DNA of 64,000 nt from positions 746,327-810,326 of the forward strand of contig NZ_VUOC01000004.1 in NCBI RefSeq assembly GCF_008386695.1. The letters run 5' to 3'. This document shows positions 28,501-34,892 of this stretch, in pieces. The translations under genes were made by a program, and so were the position numbers. The first letter of the stretch is position 1. Each line of letters opens with the position of its first letter. Below the pieces are notes generated by a model, which saw only the letters and a list, made by a program, of their open reading frames with translations, was not told where the DNA came from and did not search any database. This DNA comes from Chitinophaga agrisoli (lineage in GTDB: Bacteria > Bacteroidota > Bacteroidia > Chitinophagales > Chitinophagaceae).

Positions 28501-28711
28501 TGATGACTAAGGCGGCGCCCCTGGGTGCGGAGAAGCTAAAGCGGCCGTCTGTTCCGGTGACGGCCCCGCCGGTTCCGTTCTTTACTTTAACGGCGGCGCC
28601 AATGAGCGGCTCGCCGGCGTCGTCCGTGACCCTGCCCCTGACGGCTATGCTTTGTGCATAGCCCTGCATGACTAATATACATGCCAGTACCATGAATAGC
28701 ATTCTTTTCAT
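25571..28711 (-). CDS. SusC/RagA TonB-dependent transporter (no STN domain)
   Basis: The 1046 residues hold a signal peptide, a CarboxypepD_reg-like domain (about 24-100, IAVRGRVTDDAGEPLIGAAV), SSLGEVVVVGYGQQQKA, a plug with VLKDAAAAVYGVQAANGVIL and a 22-strand-type barrel ending in NKTYNVGMSVDF. It imports oligosaccharides made at the cell surface. Unlike the SusC at 49.7 kb it lacks an STN signalling domain, so it is not expected to use an ECF/FecR switch. An array of 11-12 bp repeats lies 71 bases upstream of the ATG. Confidence 0.96.
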   Translation of the reverse strand: MKRMLFMVLACILVMQGYAQSIAVRGRVTDDAGEPLIGAAVKVKNGTGGAVTGTDGRFSFSAPRGAALVITFIGYESKEAIAGDQELSIALSRNNSSLGEVVVVGYGQQQKAIITGSIATIKGDDIKTTRNENVLNMLSGKLPGVRVVQNSAEPGSFSNSFDIRGLGAPLIIIDGVPRGNLNRLDPNDIESISVLKDAAAAVYGVQAANGVILVTTKKGKAGTTQLNYTVTVGMQKPSGLPKVLGAVDWMKLFNERAMHNVNGGAPVYTQADFDAYANGTKTSTDWYGAVVRNTAPQTAHSLTATGGSDKVTYFVSLGYLSQQGFWKSGDLNYKKYNVRSNITAKISSNLTAELQLAGISDIRNAPYEDSWSIFKALWRHPPTYSLYANNNPAYINYLDDNGTNVLALTNSAIDGYKRSTTNTFQGAFSLNYEVPFIEGLKAKALYSYDYALSDNKNFAKSFNVYQAIKVGDSTAYTPKPLQTPSNVYRSYSAAPNTMLQFSLNYAHTFARAHNVELLGLYEERTQKQDNFNASRYLVLGTLDQLGTGTTANQVGTQDLNGLFNYATKSFVGKVHYDFDAKYLLDLSGRYDGSSRFAPTGQWGFFPAVTAGYRISEESFIRDNVRLSFIDNIKFRASYGVMGDASGLRFQYLTGYDYPSSGNLQGLPGGSVFDGSYTNALGFRVLPNPDITWFKSKTLNFGLDVDLWKGLFGFQFDWFRRNRDGLLANRLLSLPGSLGAALPQENLNSDLSSGVELVVTHRSHFGKIFYNVSGNISYSRTRWQHYERAVAGNSYDNWRNNVNDRYNDIWWGWGQAGRFDSFNDIYGYHVDNGGGNRSNVPGDYKYEDWNQDGYIDDLDRHPIASTYNGNTDLGSTSPNPPLINFGLSIGLSYKGFDLNALIQGAAQKWISYPEALATPLNFNGNALEQYMDRWHPADPNADPYDPNTQYVPGYFALTGTGYDANSTYAVKNASYARLKSIEIGYTYVFPASITRKAGLKQARLYVNGYNLLTVTGVRYVDPEHPSYQYGYVYPLNKTYNVGMSVDF

Positions 28712-28761
28712 ACGTGGTGTTTAAAAATTAGGATTTAGAGAATGGTTTGTTATTCAGCGCA

Positions 28762-28853
28762 ACAATTTAAGCGGACACCGATTAACAAATGCTTAATTGC
28801 GGATTAACCGGGCCCGGGAGGCTATTAATAAACCCACTAATTAGTACACTAAT
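28762..28853 (-). promoter_or_regulatory. 11-12 bp periodic YTAA(T/C) repeat array upstream of susC
   Basis: On the plus strand, TTAAC/TTAAT/CTAAT pentamers start at 28782, 28793, 28804, 28825, 28837 and 28849, giving spacings of 11, 11, 21, 12 and 12. The last two also form ACTAAT/ATTAGT palindromes (28836-28845 and 28840-28853). A TAAATTGT resembling the TAnnTTTG element lies at 28762-28769 (minus strand), 12 bases from the array. The arrangement matches that before the first gene of the operon. Binding of the SARP-type regulator is inferred. Confidence 0.55.
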
Positions 28854-28958
28854 GGCTTAAAAAGCGCTTAGCTGTCAGGCTGTTATCCTATTTTAAACAC
28901 GACGTATGGGAGTTTTATTATTGGTGGCATTATCCCGTTTAGCAGGATTAGCTGACCG

Positions 28959-30875
28959 TTATTGAGCAGGTTTATTTGTTCCCTTGTTCCAGAAAATAAA
29001 TGTGCCCCTGTCTGTGGAGGTGACGAGATCCACTTTACCATCCTTATCAAGATCGGTAGCCAGTACATCTGACCCGGCCCCGGAACGGTTATGTATCAGC
29101 TCCGGTACCAGCCTTGCACCGCCAGGGGCCTTCGCATCACGTACGGTACGGAACCAATAGAGCACAGGCGCGCCGTAGGGGTCCGGATCAAAATAATTAT
29201 CAAGATGGGACCAATAGCGTTTGCCGGCCACGAAATCCATCACGCCATCGCCATCCACATCCGCAAAGGCGGTACCGTGCAGTTGGGAGAAGCTGATATC
29301 GCCCGGTTTAGCGCCGGTGAGATCGTCCATCACCATGTGTTGCGTAAAGCTGCCGTTCTGCTGCTGCTCAAACCAGGCCAGGCCAAAACCGTGGGCATTG
29401 AGGCTGGAGACCACATCGTTACGGCCATCGCCATTTACATCGTATACCGCCATAACGGCCCCGCCAGCGCCGGTGCTGCGATGCCCGTAGCGGGCAAAGG
29501 CCGCGGGATGGTACTGCCAGGGCTGACCGTTATCTGCCGTCGGTTGCTCCCACCAGCCGTTGGGATTGACAACATCCGTACGGCCGTCGCCGTTAACATC
29601 CCCCACGCCAATACCGTGGCCCATCATGTAACCGTTGCCGGATATGTTATGTACTATCCAGGGTTTGGCAGGATCTGCCGGATCAGGTTTTGCGTAGCGC
29701 AGCGTGCCATCCGCCCCATATACCAGCTCCGGTCTACCATCGCCGTCTATATCGCGGAATACGGTGATCTCTGTTTGTACGGAGGGGATCACTTCGAACT
29801 TATCCCAGCGGCGGGAGGCGCCCCGGGGATTGAGGTATACCGTAGCACGGGGCGGGCCGGTGAAGATATCCGGCCATCCGTCGCCGTTAAAATCAAATGT
29901 ATACTGGCAGTTGATCTCTGTAAATTCTTTGGAGGGATTGTAGGCGGCCGCGGGGAAGATCTCGCGCATGCGGGTATAGTCCGGGCCAAAATAGATATAA
30001 GGGCCTGCCACGATATCCGTGTTGCCATCCTGGTCAAAATCTGCCGCGGCAGCGCCCCAGGAGTAATACATATCGTTGATGCGCTGTACTTTAAAACGGG
30101 GGCCGGTGGTTTCCGCGGGCAATATTTTCTGCGCAATATCCTTCACCCCTATCTCTTTGAAATGTACGGTACCGGTACCTGCTGCATAGAGGGCCACCGG
30201 GCCGTAACCGCCGGCATGGTCTTCCGCCGCGGCGCCCATTTCGCGGCCATCGTTGAGGAAGCTGCGGATAATGGAGGCGTCTATAAAGATCTCCGCCTGG
30301 TTCCAGGCGTTGTTACGGATGGCGGTTTCCGGGCGTTGTAAAGGCAGCTCCGGCCCTGCGGGGCGCGGGCGGTTAGGCCGGTTGTTGTTAGCTGTTTGCG
30401 TAGTAGCCGGCGGCGCCAGGCGTACGATGCTGCCGGCAGGGCGGAGTTTTTCGCGTAGTAGTTCATGGCCTTGTTTATCGAGCGCTATGCGGTAGGTAGC
30501 GGCTTCATTGTCTTTGATGGAGACGAGTACGCCGTTGGTGGTATCGTTCCGGGTTTCCAGGCGGAAGAGGAAACCGGCTTCTGTACCTGGCGGACAGGTG
30601 AACCAGGCGTGGAAGCCGGCATCCTGGTAGCTGCGGTTAAGGAGGAGGAAGCCGGCGGAGGTGTTGGTGGCGGCAGTGATCTCACCATCCTGCGCGCGCC
30701 ATTGTGCGCTGCCCAGGGCTTGCCAGTCTTTTAACTGGGAACCGGTGAATGTGTAATCCGGAATGAAACTCCAGCCGGCATTGGGCGGTGGAGGGACATT
30801 GGACGATATGCTGCTTTGTGCCTGTGCGGCCATCACCCAACCAGCGTATAATAACAAGAGTGCAAATCCTTTCAT
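28959..30875 (-). CDS. DUF1080 (3-keto-glycoside hydrolase-like) + FG-GAP repeat protein
   Basis: A signal peptide is followed by a DUF1080-type jelly-roll at about 35-250: FTGSQLKDWQALGSAQWRAQ, AGFLLLNRSYQDAGFHAWFT and GTEAGFLFRLETRN are characteristic. From about 270 to 630 come at least six FG-GAP/VCBS repeats with the calcium loops DFDQDGNTDIVAG, DFNGDGWPDIFTG, DIDGDGRPELVYG, DVNGDGRTDVVN, DVNGDGRNDVVS and DLDKDGKVDLVT. Some DUF1080 proteins hydrolyse 3-keto-disaccharides; here a catalytic role is possible but not shown. It is probably periplasmic or at the surface. Confidence 0.85.
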   Translation of the reverse strand: MKGFALLLLYAGWVMAAQAQSSISSNVPPPPNAGWSFIPDYTFTGSQLKDWQALGSAQWRAQDGEITAATNTSAGFLLLNRSYQDAGFHAWFTCPPGTEAGFLFRLETRNDTTNGVLVSIKDNEAATYRIALDKQGHELLREKLRPAGSIVRLAPPATTQTANNNRPNRPRPAGPELPLQRPETAIRNNAWNQAEIFIDASIIRSFLNDGREMGAAAEDHAGGYGPVALYAAGTGTVHFKEIGVKDIAQKILPAETTGPRFKVQRINDMYYSWGAAAADFDQDGNTDIVAGPYIYFGPDYTRMREIFPAAAYNPSKEFTEINCQYTFDFNGDGWPDIFTGPPRATVYLNPRGASRRWDKFEVIPSVQTEITVFRDIDGDGRPELVYGADGTLRYAKPDPADPAKPWIVHNISGNGYMMGHGIGVGDVNGDGRTDVVNPNGWWEQPTADNGQPWQYHPAAFARYGHRSTGAGGAVMAVYDVNGDGRNDVVSSLNAHGFGLAWFEQQQNGSFTQHMVMDDLTGAKPGDISFSQLHGTAFADVDGDGVMDFVAGKRYWSHLDNYFDPDPYGAPVLYWFRTVRDAKAPGGARLVPELIHNRSGAGSDVLATDLDKDGKVDLVTSTDRGTFIFWNKGTNKPAQ

Positions 30876-30904
30876 GAACGGGAATTGTTTTAGATGGGCT
30901 TTTC

Positions 30905-31807
30905 TCAGATATTATTTTTCACGTGCGTGATGAGCCAATCCCCTACTTTTTCATAATCGATATCCTGGTATTCCGGGCTCCATTGCTCTACGGAGTACAC
31001 GCCTTTAAAGCCGTGTTTTTCCGCCAGCTGTACGCATTTGTCAAAATCATAAGAAACGTGCTCCAGCTGATCATTGAACTGCATAGCTTTAGCGGAGATG
31101 AGGTATGCATAAGGCATGATCTTTTCCAGCGATGCAAACATACGCTCCGTTGGATAGTTGCCAAAATCCGGCAGGGTGTAGATATTCTGCGGGCCGGCTT
31201 CTTTTACGATACGGATATGGAGGTCCGGGTTCATTTCTATACCAAAATGGTTCTCCGTTAGCAATACCAGCTTTTTGCTTTTGGCGTACCGGTTGATCTC
31301 CTGCATGGAGGCAATGCTTTTTTCTATAGCGCCATTGGGCCTGCCAGGGTTTACCCGTACACATTGTGAACCCAGGTAAGACACCGCGTCTATCCAGCCT
31401 TTTACATGCGTGAGACTGCGCTGGCGAGTGGCTTCGTCTGTGGAAGCCAGGTCGTAGTCGCTATCTACCTGCACATTTACCAGGCGGCTGCCGGCGGCTT
31501 TGATCTTTGCCTTTAGCCCGCTGAGGTAAGGCTTGTCCAGGGATTCAAAGTGGTTGCTCCAGTACTCCAGTTGCCGCATACCAAAACGTTGGCGGTAATA
31601 AGCCGGTACGTCCATTAAAGTGAGCTCCTGCCGGATAGTGCTGATCTCCTTAGGCAGGGTTTGTTTAAAACGGTAGCGGAACAATACCGTGCCCATGGCA
31701 ATACGATCCATTTTATCCGCTATTACACCCGCGCGTGCAAAAGCGGCGGATGTCCAGACGGATAGTACCAGGCCGGAGGATTGAAAAATGAAACTACGTC
31801 TATTCAT
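30905..31807 (-). CDS. TIM-barrel sugar isomerase/epimerase-like protein, exported
   Basis: The 300 residues fit the xylose isomerase-like / AP endonuclease 2 TIM barrel. Metal ligands are expected at LLTENHFGIE (Glu, His), LPDFGNYP (Asp), the AKAMQF strand and GFKGVYSVEQWSP (Glu). The N-terminus MNRRSFIFQSSGLVLSVWTS is a twin-arginine-like signal, so the protein is exported. Related exported proteins in Bacteroidota and Planctomycetes accompany DUF1080 and cytochrome-containing dehydrogenases. A lyase or isomerase acting on oxidised sugars is inferred. It lies 29 bases upstream of the DUF1080 gene. Confidence 0.8.
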   Translation of the reverse strand: MNRRSFIFQSSGLVLSVWTSAAFARAGVIADKMDRIAMGTVLFRYRFKQTLPKEISTIRQELTLMDVPAYYRQRFGMRQLEYWSNHFESLDKPYLSGLKAKIKAAGSRLVNVQVDSDYDLASTDEATRQRSLTHVKGWIDAVSYLGSQCVRVNPGRPNGAIEKSIASMQEINRYAKSKKLVLLTENHFGIEMNPDLHIRIVKEAGPQNIYTLPDFGNYPTERMFASLEKIMPYAYLISAKAMQFNDQLEHVSYDFDKCVQLAEKHGFKGVYSVEQWSPEYQDIDYEKVGDWLITHVKNNI

Positions 31808-31845
31808 AAAGAAGGTTTTGATGTTATTTTCACAATTTTACCCTG

Positions 31846-31881
31846 GTGCTCTCCTTGTCCTCTCTTAGTGCTCTCCTTGTC
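31846..31881. repeat. 14-bp direct repeat, 22-bp period
   Basis: GTGCTCTCCTTGTC occurs at 31846-31859 and again at 31868-31881. A looser copy (CTCTCTTAGTG) fills the middle, so the block also reads as three 11-mers. It lies 39-74 bases upstream of the TIM-barrel gene start. The 11-bp period equals that of the TTAAT arrays, but the sequence differs. Confidence 0.45.
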
Positions 31882-31954
31882 TTATCGTTGATCCCCGGTA
31901 TTCCGGGTAAAATCGTATCATAATCCCACAGCATCTTTGGCATATATTTGCAGG

Positions 31955-34207
31955 TTATTCCGGTAAAGCATATACTACATAACTCCGTGGCAATGCACCT
32001 GGCTCCTTAGACCGGTCTACGCTTTCTTCTGTAAAAGGCGCATTGGCGCTTACTACGATATACTGTTTTCCTTTTATCGCATACATAGCCGGCATGCCCT
32101 GGGTATCCCAGGAAAGATCCGTGCTCCATAATACCTGGCCGTTATCCGCATCAAACGCATACAGCTTACCCCCTTTGGCCGTGGCGAATAAGAGGCCGGT
32201 GGAGGTAACGATCATACCTTTACGCTGAGAGCCATTGGGGATGCCGGTGTTTTGTGCGCCCATCTTTGCGGCCCGCGCATCCTGCCCCAGGGGCGTACGC
32301 CATTTCACCGTACCGGTATTCAGATCATATGCTACGATCGATGCCCAGGGAGGGCTCATCAGATTGGAGTATTGCAGGCCGTAATCCGTTACGTAATGGG
32401 TTTGCGGGCCAGGTACGCCTTCCGGGTATGTGCGTAAAGGTTTGGCCGGACGTTCGGCAATCTCTTTTGGCACCGGTACCGCGCCGGCGGCTACTACCGG
32501 GCCGCTGGGTATTACAGGTTCCGGTCTTGGGGGACGGGCACGGGCCGCTTCTGCACCGGGAATGCCGGCCAGGTAGCCGTAGAGGTCTGTCACTGTTTTC
32601 TCGTCTATATGCTGGAAGCCCGGCATCTGGCCCTTGCCTGTCGCCAGCACCGTCTTAAATGTCTCGAAATTTACGCGGCTGCCCAGGTTCAGTAAAGAAG
32701 GCCCTAGGCCGCCGGCGCGGGTCTCTCCATGGCAGGACTGGCAGAACTGCGCATAGGTGGCCTGTGCGCGGTTGTTGCGCGCAGCCGTCATAGGCCCGCC
32801 GCTGGGCTCCAGCGCTTCCAGCTTAAATACGGAAGGATAATCCTGCGTAGCTACGTATACGATACCCCTGGCAGGGTCGGAGGCGGTATTGCCCAGGTTA
32901 GCCCCGCCCGTAGCGCCGGGGATGATCATGGTTTCGTATTTGTCCGAGGGCGGGGTGAATAAGCCTGCCCTTCCGGCTGCCAGGCGTTTGAGCCAGCGCT
33001 CTTTTTGCTCCGGGGTGAAATAAGGGTTCAGGTCATCTGCCCTGACCGCCTGCCGCGTAAAAGGCGGCACCACCGTCGGGAAAGGCTGTGTAGGCCAGGC
33101 ATGCTCCCCGGGCATTTCGCTCGCCGGTACGGGACGTTCTTCTATAGGCCATAAGGGCTGGCCGGTCACCCGGTCGAATACGAAAAGGAAACCTTGTTTG
33201 GTAGCCGCAGCTACGGCATCTACCCAACGGCCATTATGCCGGACGGTGATCAGCTGGGGCGCAGCGGTGAGGTCGTAATCCCAGAGATCATGGTGTACCG
33301 TCTGGTAATGCCATAGCCGTTTGCCTGTCCTGGCGTCCAGCGCCAGCAGGCAATTGCCAAACAGGTTGCTGCCGGTACGGTCAGCGCCGTAGTAGTCATA
33401 TGTGGGCGAACCTATAGGGAAATAGGCGATGCCCCGGCGCTCATCCACCGTGATCTCTCCCCAGGTGTTAGCGCCGCCGGCGTATTTATAAGCATCTTTT
33501 GGCCAGGTGTCATAACCGTATTCCCCCGGATGCGGGATGGTATGGAATACCCATTCCAGTTTGCCGGTGATAATATTATAAGCACGTACATGGCCTGGTG
33601 CAGAGAAGAGATTCTCCCCCGGTGAGGAGCCGAGGAGGATCAGGTCTTCAAATACGCAGCCAGGGGTAGTGCTCTGTACCCTGGCGATGGTGTTAGGGTC
33701 CCGGCCGAGGCCTTCTTTTAATGACACGTAGCCATTGACGCCGAAATTGGTTATTGACTTACCGGTGGCGGCGTCTATTTCCTGTAAAGTGTTGTTGATG
33801 CAGAAGATGAGGCGGCGGTCTTGTTTATCCTTGCTTTCCCAGTAGTTTAACCCGCGCCAGGTGATGCCGGCGAGGTTAGCATGGATCCAGATCTCTTTAC
33901 CCGTGGCGGCGTTGAGGGCAACCAGGGAGTTATTTTTGGCGAGTACGTACATGATGGTGTCGATGATCAGCGGGTTGTAGAGGTATTGGACGCTGTCGGC
34001 GGTTGGGTAGGTCCACGCTATTTTTAGCTGGGTTACGTTAGATCTGTTGATTTGGCGGAGATCCATGAATTTGGATTGCGCCGGGTTGCCGCCGTATTGA
34101 TGCCAGCCGGTGTTTGCGGTTTTGTGCAGGTGGTTGTGGCGGTGGGCGGTGTTGCAACTGATGGTTACAGCGAGCAGGAGCGATAGGTGGATTACGTTTT
34201 TTAGCAT
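31955..34207 (-). CDS. PQQ-dependent dehydrogenase with internal cytochrome c
   Basis: A 750-residue putative lipoprotein (AVTISCNTAH) with an eight-bladed PQQ propeller like quinoprotein glucose/alcohol dehydrogenases: GWHQYGGNPAQSKFMDLRQI, LVALNAATGKEIWIH, NCLLALDARTGKRLWHYQT, GFLFVFDRVTGQPLWPIEER and LYAFDADNGQVLWSTDLS. A cytochrome c is inserted between blades, with CQSCHGETRAGG (~487) and a Met in GQMPGF (~527). It should pass electrons from a sugar or alcohol to the respiratory chain via heme. It is the first gene of the PUL. Its PQQ cofactor must come from outside or from genes not in this window. Confidence 0.9.
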   Translation of the reverse strand: MLKNVIHLSLLLAVTISCNTAHRHNHLHKTANTGWHQYGGNPAQSKFMDLRQINRSNVTQLKIAWTYPTADSVQYLYNPLIIDTIMYVLAKNNSLVALNAATGKEIWIHANLAGITWRGLNYWESKDKQDRRLIFCINNTLQEIDAATGKSITNFGVNGYVSLKEGLGRDPNTIARVQSTTPGCVFEDLILLGSSPGENLFSAPGHVRAYNIITGKLEWVFHTIPHPGEYGYDTWPKDAYKYAGGANTWGEITVDERRGIAYFPIGSPTYDYYGADRTGSNLFGNCLLALDARTGKRLWHYQTVHHDLWDYDLTAAPQLITVRHNGRWVDAVAAATKQGFLFVFDRVTGQPLWPIEERPVPASEMPGEHAWPTQPFPTVVPPFTRQAVRADDLNPYFTPEQKERWLKRLAAGRAGLFTPPSDKYETMIIPGATGGANLGNTASDPARGIVYVATQDYPSVFKLEALEPSGGPMTAARNNRAQATYAQFCQSCHGETRAGGLGPSLLNLGSRVNFETFKTVLATGKGQMPGFQHIDEKTVTDLYGYLAGIPGAEAARARPPRPEPVIPSGPVVAAGAVPVPKEIAERPAKPLRTYPEGVPGPQTHYVTDYGLQYSNLMSPPWASIVAYDLNTGTVKWRTPLGQDARAAKMGAQNTGIPNGSQRKGMIVTSTGLLFATAKGGKLYAFDADNGQVLWSTDLSWDTQGMPAMYAIKGKQYIVVSANAPFTEESVDRSKEPGALPRSYVVYALPE

Positions 34208-34253
34208 AGTTTTAAGGGAGGCACGTGGATGTTTGTTATTGTTGGTGTGGTGA

Positions 34254-34344
34254 TAAAGTTAGCCGGGGGTGGTTAATAAAAGACTAATAAAGGGTTAATA
34301 AGGGCGTTAATGGGGAAATTAATGCGAAGATTTTGGCGGTTAAA
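34254..34344 (-). promoter_or_regulatory. 11-12 bp periodic YTAAT repeat array upstream of the PUL
   Basis: On the plus strand, TTAAT, CTAAT, TTAAT, TTAAT and TTAAT start at 34273, 34284, 34295, 34307 and 34319 (spacings 11, 11, 12, 12), with TTAAA at 34340, a further 21 bases on. The array starts 66 bases upstream of the first PUL gene. A minus-strand TAACTTTA, close to TAnnTTTG, lies at 34254-34261, 11 bases from the array. SARP regulators are known to bind direct heptamer repeats with 11-bp period next to the promoter, and the gene upstream encodes a SARP-type domain. Confidence 0.6.
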
Positions 34345-34362
34345 CGTTTTTCAGGACGGTAC

Positions 34363-34547
34363 CTTGGTGTAGCGGCGGTGGGCTGCTTGGTGGGTGGCGC
34401 AGCGGTGGGCCGCTTGGTGGGTGTAGCGGCGGTGGGTCGCTTGGTGGGTGTCACGGCGGTGGGCCGCTTGGTGGGTGTCACGGCGGTGGGCCGCTTGGTG
34501 GGTGCAGCGGCGGTGGGCCGCTTGGTGGGTGCAGCGGCGGTGGGCCA
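34363..34547. repeat. 27-bp minisatellite, about 6.9 copies
   Basis: A partial first copy (34363-34385) is followed by six full 27-base units beginning CTTGGTGGGTG and ending GGTGGGCCG, with small differences at the middle (GTAGCGG, GTCACGG, GCAGCGG). Because 27 is a multiple of three, both strands stay open (plus AVGRLVG repeats, minus TPTKRPTA repeats), but neither reads as a real gene. The plus strand is very G-rich, with several GG/GGG runs per unit, so quadruplex formation is possible. Confidence 0.9.
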
Positions 34548-34548
34548 T

Positions 34549-34653
34549 GCCGGACAGGGTCAAAATGGCCTGCGCCTGCCGCGGGTAGTTCGTTTTGCAG
34601 GTAGGCTGGGTGAACCCGCGCCAGCCAAGGGCCATATTTGACTCCTGTCCGGC
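34549..34653. repeat. 105-bp element bounded by a near-perfect inverted repeat
   Basis: Arms 34549-34570 and 34630-34653 pair over about 22 bases with two small bulges; the tips GCCGGACAGG / CCTGTCCGGC are perfect. The 59-base interior has further pairing (CGCGGGT with ACCCGCG). It could be a small non-autonomous mobile element (MITE or REP-like) or a structured RNA. No target-site duplication is obvious. Confidence 0.65.
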
Positions 34654-34720
34654 AATGCAAAAGGCTGCTGTTCAAGTGTGGTTTGAACGAGAGAGGGCGA
34701 TGTGCTTCATTTCTGTTCTT

Positions 34721-34832
34721 CTTACCTACCTTTTACCTACCTTTTACCTACCTTTTACCTTTTACCTCTTACTCTTACTCTTACTCTTACTCTTAGTCTT
34801 AGTCTTAGTCTTAGTCTTAGTCTTACTCTTAC
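34721..34832. repeat. 11-bp and 6-bp pyrimidine microsatellites
   Basis: TTTTACCTACC repeats three times over 34731-34763 after a partial copy at 34721. Then 34767-34832 is eleven perfect hexamers, four TCTTAC, five TCTTAG and two TCTTAC. More degenerate pyrimidine tracts run on to 34890. The block lies 61 bases after the regulator stop codon, so it would be purine-rich 3' UTR in that mRNA. Confidence 0.92.
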
Positions 34833-34892
34833 TTTTAGTTTTCCCTCCTTACTCTTACTCTTATTTTTACTCTTTCTCTTTCTACTTCCTAT

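Noticed and set aside
29091-30341. Plus-strand 416-codon frame opposite the DUF1080/FG-GAP gene
   Set aside because: Antisense shadow caused by repeated DxDGDG-coding units.
34333-34641. Open frames on both strands across the 27-bp repeat (AVGRLVG or TPTKRPTA repeats)
   Set aside because: The frames are open only because the repeat is a multiple of three and lacks stops. No signal, ribosome site or family is seen.
34549-34653. Integron attC site
   Set aside because: The length would fit, but the tips lack the GTTRRRY/RYYYAAC core and no integrase or cassette gene is nearby.
34549-34720. Retron msr/msd or group II intron RNA
   Set aside because: No reverse transcriptase gene is within reach and no conserved branching-G or domain V pattern was found.
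34363-34832. CRISPR array
   Set aside because: Repeats are directly tandem without unique spacers, and no cas gene is present.
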